DNA from: Patescibacteria group bacterium
Lineage (GTDB): Bacteria; Patescibacteriota; Minisyncoccia; Phycocordibacterales; XYD1-FULL-46-19
Direction of reading: 5' to 3'
DNA: 7,252 bases
Assembly: GCA_030916795.1 (NCBI GenBank)
Contig: JAUPVZ010000016.1
Location: 1-7,252, forward strand
Shown here: one piece after another, positions 1 to 3,894 of the stretch
Layout of the letters: every line of letters starts with the position of its first letter
How positions within the stretch are numbered: the stretch's first letter is position 1
Translations under genes and position numbers: made by a program
Notes under the pieces: model-generated
Told to the model about the DNA's origin: nothing
What the model saw: the letters and a program-made list of their open reading frames with translations, nothing else
The model's database searches: none

Positions 1-81
1 CCGGCGATTATGTTATGGCTGGCCTGGCTTCTATGGCAAAAAGCCAAAAGTAAACTAGTAGCCCAAAAAATAGAAAAGTAA
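1..81 (+). CDS. C-terminal tail of a membrane protein (5' end outside window)
   Basis: Frame 1 is open from the first base and stops at TAA (79-81), giving 26 residues: a hydrophobic run rich in Leu, Trp and Ala (AIMLWLAWLLW), then a basic, hydrophilic tail (QKAKSKLVAQKIEK). This is the usual look of a last transmembrane helix followed by a positively charged cytoplasmic end. A strong hairpin with a seven-T run begins six bases after the stop, which supports this being a real gene end. The protein family cannot be named from so short a tail. Confidence 0.6.
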   Translation, partial: PAIMLWLAWLLWQKAKSKLVAQKIEK

Positions 82-86
82 AACTG

Positions 87-112
87 GCCAAGCTTGCAAA
101 TTGGCTTTTTTT
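87..112 (+). terminator. Intrinsic terminator of the upstream membrane-protein gene
   Basis: GCCAA (87-91) pairs with TTGGC (101-105), with a G-U extension at 86/106 and a 9-base loop, and is followed at once by seven T (106-112). It lies six bases after the TAA at 79-81. The predicted -35 element of the next RNA overlaps this hairpin. Confidence 0.6.
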
Positions 113-121
113 AGCTATCAT
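94..121 (+). promoter_or_regulatory. Candidate sigma-70-type promoter for the 128-268 RNA
   Basis: A -35-like TTGCAA (94-99, 4 of 6 consensus bases), a 16-base spacer and a -10-like TATCAT (116-121, 5 of 6) predict transcription from about position 128, just ahead of the long stem that starts at 135/136. This is pattern matching only. Confidence 0.4.
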
Positions 122-127
122 ACAAAA

Positions 128-268
128 GCTAATCCAGTGTTGCCCTTGTTGGTAATTGCGAAGCAGGAGACTATGAACCTGATTTTGATTGAGATCAGAG
201 GAGTCGCTAAACTGCACCAACAAGGGCACGCTGACCATAGCCCCACCGGCATCAAGCCGGTTTTTTTT
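128..268 (+). ncRNA. Candidate small RNA: long closing stem plus terminator
   Basis: Bases 141-153 (TGCCCTTGTTGGT) are perfectly complementary to 216-228. After one bulged T (140) the helix continues for about four more pairs (136-139 with 229-232). Inside there is a short GCGA/TCGC helix (158-161 with 204-207) and an apical CTGAT/ATCAG hairpin (179-183 with 194-198). About 12 bases after the closing stem comes an intrinsic terminator (245-268), and a plausible promoter precedes it. The result is a rod of about 140 nt with an internal loop. The general shape resembles 6S or 4.5S RNA, but the conserved SRP tetraloop region and GGAAGCAGC-type motif are missing and it is short for 6S. The identity is unknown; the evidence is secondary structure and flanking signals only. 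Confidence 0.5.
245..268 (+). terminator. Intrinsic terminator of the small RNA candidate
   Basis: ACCGGC (245-250) pairs with GCCGGT (256-261) around the loop ATCAA, and the T-run covers 261-268. This is a compact, GC-rich, textbook rho-independent terminator on the plus strand, with no protein gene directly upstream. Confidence 0.8.
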
Positions 269-284
269 ATTTTTATTTTTACGA

Positions 285-314
285 CTCCCCTAATTTATAT
301 AATAAACAGGGGAG
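285..314. repeat. Inverted repeat with AT-only-like loop
   Basis: CTCCCCT (285-291) is perfectly complementary to AGGGGAG (308-314) around a 16-base, almost pure A/T loop. A competing pairing uses GACTCC (283-288) with GGAGTC (317-322). No T-run follows on either strand, so it is not a standard terminator. It belongs to a set of CTCCCC/GGGGAG hairpins in this intergenic region. Confidence 0.45.
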
Positions 315-353
315 CAGGAGTCTAAATATTCAAAACCAACTCAAAACATATTT

Positions 354-436
354 CTAGGATCTGGGTGTGAAAAGGAGAGGGCCCAATATACCAACGGACC
401 CACCTGCGTTCGTCTAAGAGCGTTTTAGAGGCCTAG
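354..436 (+). ncRNA. Candidate structured RNA element (three-way junction)
   Basis: CTAGG (354-358) pairs with CCTAG (432-436) as the closing helix. TGGGT (362-366) pairs with ACCCA (398-402). CCT (403-405) pairs with AGG (429-431), continuing after an 8-base bulge as CTAAGA (414-419) with TTTTAG (423-428, one G-U) closed by a GCG loop. The three helices abut almost without linkers: 402/403 and 431/432 are adjacent and there are three bases at 359-361. The helices are short, so chance is possible. No promoter or terminator is visible next to it, and the strand is inferred from neighbouring signals. It does not match any riboswitch or RNA class I know. Confidence 0.3.
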
Positions 437-495
437 TTATTGGTTAAGGATAAGGGTAAGTATTATCTATTGTTGATTGATTTATATTATAGGGG

Positions 496-527
496 TAGTG
501 TCGCAAAATCTATGTTGTGCGACACTA
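496..527. repeat. Perfect 10-bp inverted repeat (TAGTGTCGCA / TGCGACACTA)
   Basis: The arms at 496-505 and 518-527 are perfect reverse complements separated by 12 bases. Outer GGGG (492-495) can also pair with CCCC (539-542) across an 11-base bulge. No T-run follows directly, so it is not a simple terminator. It could be an operator for a dimeric regulator or the stem of an RNA element. An AT-rich stretch containing TATATTAT lies just upstream (483-490). No neighbouring gene tells which role applies. Confidence 0.5.
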
Positions 528-677
528 TATTAGTAAAACCCCAGCGGTCCTTATATATCTTTTTTATTATCCTTTTTTATATTTATTCACTCCTCTCTTC
601 CCTTCTCCCCCGGCTGGCTCAAACCTTTTATTTTCTTTTGAATAATCAATATGAAATATTATAAAAAACTTCTGCCC

Positions 678-708
678 CCACTCCCCCGGAGGTCCGCCAG
701 GGGAGTGG
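678..708. repeat. GC-rich imperfect palindrome (REP-like hairpin)
   Basis: CCACTCCCC (678-686) pairs with GGGGAGTGG (700-708). An inner CGG/CCG pairing (687-689 with 694-696) and a three-base bulge form a long hairpin in otherwise very AT-rich DNA. AATATT occurs on both sides. A strong island like this in non-coding DNA is typical of dispersed palindromic elements, but other genomic copies cannot be seen from here. Confidence 0.45.
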
Positions 709-725
709 TTAATATTAAATTCAAT

Positions 726-753
726 TTGACGGTTAGTTTTAATAAACATTAAT
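726..753 (+). promoter_or_regulatory. Weak candidate promoter upstream of the 802-1072 RNA
   Basis: TTGACG (726-731, 5 of 6 for -35), a 16-base spacer and ATTAAT (748-753, 4 of 6 for -10) would start transcription near 760. An alternative -10, TAGAAT (769-774), has no matching -35. The assignment is tentative. Confidence 0.25.
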
Positions 754-801
754 CCCCTTGCCTTTTTCTAGAATATATGGAGAATAGAAAGTTGGTGCGC
801 A

Positions 802-1072
802 GATCTAAAAACCTAAATCTCCTCCCCCAGCGGGAGGAACAAGGAGAACAGGTTATGATCAAAAGTTCGGTCGGCAGGTTTTTTGAGAAAAACGATTCCT
901 GCGGAGGGAAATTCCCCCCGCCGACCAATGTCAAGATGACTATGAGGCGTAGGATGTTGCGCTGCAATAAGCGCCACCCGAACCCTGAAATTGTGTCCGG
1001 CTCGAAGTAGGGCCGAGGGACGATTTCTGCCTTGTCTTTTTCTGCCCCACACGCGCACCGTGGGGCTTTTTT
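802..1072 (+). ncRNA. Candidate multi-domain structured RNA with strong terminator
   Basis: Successive helices can be drawn along one strand. Domain 1: GATC (802-805) with GATC (857-860), AACCT (810-814) with AGGTT (850-854), and CCTCCC (821-826) with GGGAGG (832-837). Domain 2 is a three-way junction: GGTCGGC (869-875) with GCCGACC (920-926), enclosing AGG...CCT (876-878/898-900) topped by a T/A helix (879-883/888-892), and a GG-a-GGGA/TCCC-c-CC hairpin (903-919). Domain 3: hairpins 930-940, 959-974 (GCGCT/AGCGC) and 995-1021 (GTC+CGGCTC with GGGCCG+GAC). The terminator at 1044-1072 ends it. GCAGA (799-803) can also pair with TCTGC (1026-1030) as a global closing stem, in competition with the GATC helix. 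No protein-like frame covers the block. It matches no RNA family I know; faint RNase P-like words are discussed among rejected ideas. Confidence 0.45.
1044..1072 (+). terminator. Strong intrinsic terminator
   Basis: GCCCCAC (1044-1050) pairs perfectly with GTGGGGC (1060-1066) around a 9-base loop and is followed by six T (1067-1072). It ends transcription from the structured non-coding block to its left, because no protein gene precedes it. Confidence 0.85.
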
Positions 1073-1088
1073 ATGCTACTATATTTTT

Positions 1089-1195
1089 GACCACCTACTT
1101 TAAAAGACAAAACTTCAGCCCTTTTGCCGGTGCAGATAGCGACGGAAATCTAATGCCTGTTGCAAAAGAGACCGTTGCGGGTAGGTGTCTTTTTT
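1089..1195 (+). ncRNA. T-tract-terminated fold; second small RNA candidate or large-loop terminator
   Basis: CACCTAC (1092-1098) pairs with GTAGGTG (1181-1187), extended by two G-U pairs inside (1099-1100/1179-1180) and GA/TC outside across a bulged C (1089-1090/1188-1189). Six T follow (1190-1195). Inside, AAAAG (1102-1106) pairs with CTTTT (1121-1125), AGAT (1134-1137) can pair with ATCT (1148-1151), and GCAA (1162-1165) pairs with TTGC (1175-1178), suggesting a multi-branch loop. It ends two bases before the stop codon of the convergent gene at 1198. It could be an independent RNA of about 105 nt or a back-up terminator for the RNA upstream. No promoter is convincing in the 16 bases after the previous terminator. 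Confidence 0.35.
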
Positions 1196-1197
1196 GT

Positions 1198-1659
1198 TTA
1201 TAAGCCAGGACAATTGGCGGCAGGGGTGTAGCCAGCCGACCGAGCTTCATCGGCTGTTTGGAACCAAATTTTATTTTCTTCTTTTATTCTCTTAGCGCCA
1301 CTACAACTAGGTAAATGATATTTTGTGCCAGATTTGGAAGCGACATATTTACCCTGAGACGATACTTGGCTACCACCAGCTTCTGTGGCTGTCGATTTAG
1401 GGCTAGTCAGGGCCTTGGCGGTATCAAACTTAAGCGCCTCCCCTACTTGGGCAGGTTGAGTGATCTTTATTGGCTCATGATTTAGTGATATTTGGGTCAG
1501 ACGGCCCAAGCCAAAAAAGACTCCGGCAACCAAGACTAGAACTAGAGCCAACCAGAGGTCTTGCTCATTTTTTTTGACCCAATCAGTCAGACTAAATACC
1601 CTGTCCCCTGCCCTACCCAAATTACCCTTGATTTTTTGAGAGATTTCTCTTATACTCAT
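1198..1659 (-). CDS. Single-pass membrane protein with C-terminal Ada-like metal-binding domain
   Basis: 153 residues from ATG at 1659. An upstream in-frame GTG at 1695 would overlap the divergent rpmA start and adds an unlikely leader, so ATG is preferred. Residues 1-34 are polar and basic, 35-54 (LWLALVLVLVAGVFFGLGRL) are one transmembrane helix, and 60-102 form a Ser/Thr/Ala-rich linker. Residues 103-150 match the small domain related to the zinc-binding region of Ada: KYVASKSGTKYHLPSC, a spacer with AKRIKEENKIWF, then DEARSAGYTPAANC. The basic N-terminus suggests N-in topology, with the domain outside the membrane. Visible ligands are His115, Cys119 and Cys150. The first Cys of the usual C-terminal CxxC is replaced (PAANC), so metal binding may be weakened or altered. 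The role is unknown; such domains occur on surface or nuclease-associated proteins. No Shine-Dalgarno is seen. The gene is convergent with the RNA block and only 29 bases from rpmA. Confidence 0.75.
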   Translation of the reverse strand: MSIREISQKIKGNLGRAGDRVFSLTDWVKKNEQDLWLALVLVLVAGVFFGLGRLTQISLNHEPIKITQPAQVGEALKFDTAKALTSPKSTATEAGGSQVSSQGKYVASKSGTKYHLPSCSGAKRIKEENKIWFQTADEARSAGYTPAANCPGL

Positions 1660-1688
1660 ATGGTTATTTATATAGTATAGAATAATCC

Positions 1689-1967
1689 ATGGCACATAGA
1701 AAAGCGGGCGGTACCGCTAAAAACCTCCGCGACTCAAATCCTAAATATTTAGGCACCAAGCTCTACGATGGCGAAGACGCCAAAGCAGGGTCTATTATTG
1801 TCCGCCAGCGTGGCACCAAGGTCATCCCTGGGGCTAATGTTAAAATTGGCAAGGACCATACCCTGTTTGCTGTTGCCCCAGGGCAAGTAAAATTTAGCCA
1901 GAAACGCAAACTTGGTTTCAATGGCAAATCCAAGGTTCACAAAGTGGTAAGTGTAATCTCTAAATAG
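1689..1967 (+). CDS. rpmA: 50S ribosomal protein L27
   Basis: 92 residues, a normal length for bacterial L27, a large-subunit protein whose N-terminus reaches toward the peptidyl transferase centre. The N-terminus is [16 protein letters not shown], close to the family MAHKKxGGSxxNGRDS pattern. The signature [15 protein letters not shown] spans residues 34-48, followed by [17 protein letters not shown] (53-69). There is no N-terminal extension of the kind processed in Firmicutes. The C-terminus is basic. The start is fixed by the conserved MAH. No Shine-Dalgarno precedes it; a TATAGT (1671-1676) lies only 12 bases upstream, suggesting a very short leader, though no good -35 accompanies it. L21 (rplU), often just upstream of rpmA, is absent here: the neighbour is divergent and unrelated. 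A strong terminator follows nine bases after the TAG, so the gene appears monocistronic. Confidence 0.96.
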   Translation: MAHRKAGGTAKNLRDSNPKYLGTKLYDGEDAKAGSIIVRQRGTKVIPGANVKIGKDHTLFAVAPGQVKFSQKRKLGFNGKSKVHKVVSVISK

Positions 1968-1975
1968 ACTCAACC

Positions 1976-2006
1976 AAAAACCCCGCGCCGTAGGCGCGGG
2001 GTTTTT
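1976..2006. terminator. Bidirectional intrinsic terminator between rpmA and the convergent gene
   Basis: AAAAACCCCGCGCC (1976-1989) and GGCGCGGGGTTTTT (1993-2006) are perfect reverse complements around the loop GTA. GC-rich stem plus A-tract on one side and T-tract on the other serve rpmA (+) and the minus-strand gene ending at 2022. Confidence 0.92.
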
Positions 2007-2021
2007 GTTTATCTAGTAAAT

Positions 2022-2810
2022 TTATTTCTTCCAGAATTTTAGCTTGCCCCAAGTTTTCTTTAGCCATCCACCAGCTGGCCGGTCCTCTGTACTATCGGCC
2101 GATGATCCTGAGTTGGAAACTGATCGCGCCTCGTCAATCTCCTTATTTAACAAAATCTTCACCTTACCCCTAATACCCGAATCTATTGGCACCCCAGCCA
2201 AAAGCCGGTCTAGTTCCATTTGTTGCGCCTCAGGCACCATCTGCACCCAAGACTTATCACTTAGTAACTGGGTCAGTCTCAATCTGGCCTTTTCAATCTC
2301 CGCTATTGTCTCTAGTGGCGACAAATATTCGCCATACTCTTCTGTAAGATTGACTTGCTTAAATTGTTTTACAACCTTATAAAGAGTCTCAAAGGTTCTG
2401 GCCTCCGCCACGGCCCCCGACACATATTCTTTGCGGTTTTCCTCAAAAGCATCTGCCATTTCTTTTTTCAATAATTCTTTAACCTCTCCTCTAGTTTTTT
2501 CATCGGCAATAGACTCTAACTTTTTCCCTAAATTATTACGATAATTATCATTACCGCCATTTAGAACACCGATCTGAATCTCTCTCATATATTCATCCAA
2601 ATATTTTTTGGTATCAGAAATAGCCGCGGCAACAGTTGGTTCAGAGGTGGCGATTATCTCGGCTAATGATTTGTCTTCTATGGGCTCACCTTTAGCATCT
2701 AGCCCCGACTCCACTTCTGTCTGAATAGGCGCTTGGGCTTCCGCAGGTTTATTTTCGTTGGTATTTTCTACTGGTAAAGCTGGTGGCATTGTCTCAAATT
2801 TTGAGGGCAT
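2022..2810 (-). CDS. Unknown charged helical protein with K/W-rich C-terminal tail
   Basis: 262 residues; I do not recognise the family. Residues 1-50 are rich in Pro, Glu and Ala and look disordered (ALPVENTNENKPAEAQAP). Residues 55-230 are strongly charged and predicted helical, with coiled-coil-like stretches around 92-128 (KKLESIADEKTRGEVKEL and following) and 165-205. A Ser/Asp-rich linker (230-245) leads to a distinctive tail at 247-262, GGWLKKTWGKLKFWKK, with alternating Trp/Phe/Leu and Lys. No signal peptide, transmembrane helix or catalytic motif is visible. The tail could bind membrane or nucleic acid as an amphipathic segment (inference). ATG at 2810 was chosen because it is the longest start after a clearly non-coding AT-rich gap; a second Met at residue 8 is possible, and no Shine-Dalgarno decides between them. 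It is separated from rplI by that gene's terminator, so it probably has its own promoter. Confidence 0.7.
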   Translation of the reverse strand: MPSKFETMPPALPVENTNENKPAEAQAPIQTEVESGLDAKGEPIEDKSLAEIIATSEPTVAAAISDTKKYLDEYMREIQIGVLNGGNDNYRNNLGKKLESIADEKTRGEVKELLKKEMADAFEENRKEYVSGAVAEARTFETLYKVVKQFKQVNLTEEYGEYLSPLETIAEIEKARLRLTQLLSDKSWVQMVPEAQQMELDRLLAGVPIDSGIRGKVKILLNKEIDEARSVSNSGSSADSTEDRPAGGWLKKTWGKLKFWKK

Positions 2811-2857
2811 AGTTTATCGTATTAGATAATATTCTTATTAGTGTACAAGATAATATA

Positions 2858-2893
2858 TAAAATAAAAGACGGGATATCCCGTCTTTTATTTTA
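2858..2893 (-). terminator. 36-base perfect palindrome: terminator of rplI
   Basis: Eighteen perfect base pairs run outward from the centre between 2875 and 2876, with GACGGGA/TCCCGTC flanked by A-tracts and T-tracts. On the minus strand the helix is followed by a T-rich TTTTATTTTATATA run. The rplI stop codon (2891-2893) is the outermost part of the stem. The symmetry allows function on both strands, but no plus-strand gene enters from the left. Confidence 0.8.
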
Positions 2894-3322
2894 ACCTTCG
2901 ATTATTACTTCAATCTTGTTTCCTGTGCCAATTTCGACTTCGTGACTACCAGTTGATTTTAGGGGGTGGCCGAGATGAACTTCGGTTTGATCTACGGTTA
3001 TTTTAAGTTGATCTTTGATAGCTTCCACAATCGCCTCTTTGCCTATGCCCGCAAATAGATGTCCTTCATCATTGGCTTTGGCGTCTATGGTAACCTTTGG
3101 CTCGGCAATACCGGCAAAAGCAGCTTTTAGCTCGGCTAGACGATTGTCGGCCGCGTGAAGATGTTTATCTTGAAGCGCTTTTAGCTTTTCTCCAGAAAAT
3201 GTCTCTGGGTTAACCGCTTTACCGGATGGGATAAGAAAATTGCGCGCAAAACCACTAGCCACTTCTTTTACCTCATATTTTTTGCCTACTTTGGCCACGT
3301 CCTGCATCAGTAATACTTTCAT
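2891..3322 (-). CDS. rplI: 50S ribosomal protein L9
   Basis: 143 residues, close to the usual length of about 148. L9 binds 23S rRNA near the L1 stalk and consists of two small globular domains joined by a long helix. The N-terminal domain shows MKVLLMQDVAKVG and the family signature around GFARNFLIPSGKAV (24-37). A Lys/Ala/Leu-rich connecting helix spans about 42-72. The C-terminal domain has ANDEGHLFAGIG (83-94) and KSTGSHEVEIGTGNKIEVII (122-141), matching the canonical GDEGKLFGSIG and TGEHEV elements. The start is set by the conserved first strand. No Shine-Dalgarno is present; a promoter places transcription only about five bases before the ATG. The usual rpsF-ssb-rpsR partners are not adjacent, so the gene stands alone between two terminators. 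Confidence 0.95.
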   Translation of the reverse strand: MKVLLMQDVAKVGKKYEVKEVASGFARNFLIPSGKAVNPETFSGEKLKALQDKHLHAADNRLAELKAAFAGIAEPKVTIDAKANDEGHLFAGIGKEAIVEAIKDQLKITVDQTEVHLGHPLKSTGSHEVEIGTGNKIEVIIEG

Positions 3323-3333
3323 ATTTAGATAAA

Positions 3334-3362
3334 TTTATATTTAAATTATTGGTGAATTGTAA
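3334..3362 (-). promoter_or_regulatory. Candidate promoter of rplI giving a near-leaderless mRNA
   Basis: On the minus strand, TTACAA (3362-3357), a 17-base spacer and TATAAA (3339-3334, 5 of 6) are followed by 11 bases to the ATG at 3322. The predicted start of transcription is about 4-5 bases before the start codon. The -35 match is weak. Confidence 0.45.
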
Positions 3363-3391
3363 CTTTTTTAAGGCGATTTGTCCAGAGCAAC

Positions 3392-3431
3392 AAAAAGCGA
3401 CGCCGCCTGTAGCAAATAAGCTCAGGCGGCG
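3392..3431 (-). terminator. Intrinsic terminator of the 3441-3794 gene
   Basis: On the minus strand CGCCGCCTG (3431-3423) pairs perfectly with CAGGCGGCG (3409-3401). An inner AGC/GCT helix (3411-3413 with 3420-3422) closes the loop. The sequence TCGCTTTTT follows, with the T-run at 3396-3392. It starts 10 bases after the stop codon. Confidence 0.85.
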
Positions 3432-3440
3432 CAATAAAAC

Positions 3441-3794
3441 CTAGGCAACAGCTGTTTCTTCGATCTCCAGCACCACCCATCCGTTTTGTGGAGTGGCGTA
3501 CTGGAAAACGACGACCTTCATGTGATGCATTGAAATATTGAGACGAACAGTCACTATACCCTCGGCTGATGGTATAATCTCGTCCGCCAATACCCCAGAG
3601 ACAGCAATACCTTCACAAAGCAGTACCGCCAAGGGTGTGCCCTTTGACACATAAGGGTAGATAACCCCTACGTCATACCCCATATATTGGGGCGGGCGCA
3701 ACCGGAGCTCGCACTCCTTTACGAAGACATGCTCATCACATACCAACACAGCTGTTACCACCTCGGTAAGCGAGGGTCTGCCATCTTCGGGCAT
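3441..3794 (-). CDS. Small protein of unknown function with strong Shine-Dalgarno
   Basis: 117 residues from ATG at 3794 (MPEDGRPSLTEVVTAVL). AAGGAG lies six bases before this ATG, the best ribosome-binding site in the window; an in-frame TTG at 3842 sits inside a leader hairpin and is rejected. I do not recognise the protein. It looks like a compact beta-rich cytoplasmic domain with alternating strands (VVTAVLVCDEHVFVKECEL, DVGVIYPYV, TPLAVLLCEGIAVSGVLADE, GIVTVRLNI, MKVVVFQYA, GWVVLEIEE). It has three Cys and two adjacent His (SMHHMK), but no clear metal or catalytic motif, signal peptide or transmembrane segment. Its codon choice looks richer in G/C and GTG/GGG than its neighbours. It has its own terminator and lies 100 bases downstream of the S41 peptidase gene, with no terminator between, so co-transcription is possible. 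Confidence 0.72.
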   Translation of the reverse strand: MPEDGRPSLTEVVTAVLVCDEHVFVKECELRLRPPQYMGYDVGVIYPYVSKGTPLAVLLCEGIAVSGVLADEIIPSAEGIVTVRLNISMHHMKVVVFQYATPQNGWVVLEIEETAVA

Positions 3795-3815
3795 ACCTCT
3801 CTCCTTTTCCGCGTT

Positions 3816-3842
3816 TTGGAACCAAGCCAACCCCAGTTCCAA
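3816..3842 (-). promoter_or_regulatory. 5'-leader hairpin upstream of the Shine-Dalgarno of the 3441-3794 gene
   Basis: TTGGAAC (3842-3836 on the minus strand) pairs perfectly with GTTCCAA (3822-3816) across a 13-base loop. The helix ends about 10 bases before the AAGGAG. It does not sequester the ribosome-binding site as drawn, so it may stabilise the leader or bind a factor. A possible upstream promoter is TTGCTG, 17 bases, TAAGAT on the minus strand near 3857-3885. Confidence 0.4.
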
Positions 3843-3894
3843 TCCTTCTATTTACATCTTAAACCGATATTCAGAAACCAGCAAACAATAAGCT

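Larger units (their letters stand above)
82..1197. other. 1.1-kb region without a credible protein gene
   Basis: Open frames here are short, low in complexity or cross the strong hairpins, and none resembles a known protein. The region holds the RNA candidates and inverted repeats listed separately. Bases 437-495 and 543-677 show no structure I can defend. The stretch 543-613 is strongly pyrimidine-rich on the plus strand (T-rich, then CTCC-rich). Confidence 0.6.

Noticed and set aside
440..749. Open frames at 440-664 (+) and 567-749 (-)
   Set aside because: They are translations of T-rich and purine-rich tracts with no start signals and no protein-like pattern.
777..1010. A 77-codon plus-strand open frame and overlapping minus-strand frames (749-967, 813-1058) in the structured block
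   Set aside because: They cross several GC-rich hairpins, overlap one another on both strands, have no ribosome-binding site and give low-quality, Arg/Pro/Gly-rich translations unlike any known family.
802..1072. RNase P RNA
   Set aside because: CAAAAGTTCGG and TCCGGCT resemble the two P4 strands and AAGATGA the CR-IV word. However, the conserved ACAGAA before CCGGCT and the GGGTGAAA of CR-III are missing, and the distance between the P4-like strands is too short for a normal bacterial form.
82..1197. tRNA, tmRNA, SRP RNA or 6S RNA
   Set aside because: No T-loop (TTCRANY) with a paired stem and acceptor, no tmRNA 5' GGGG...TTCGAC or Ala-rich tag, no SRP GGAA/GGAAGCAG helix 8, and no 6S-length rod with the conserved bubble were found on either strand.
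1660..1695. GTG start at 1695 for the Ada-like membrane protein
   Set aside because: It would overlap the rpmA start on the other strand and add residues encoded by promoter-like DNA. ATG at 1659 gives a normal cytoplasmic N-terminus.
3795..3842. TTG start at 3842 for the small unknown gene
   Set aside because: The TTG lies inside the leader hairpin, while ATG at 3794 has AAGGAG six bases upstream.
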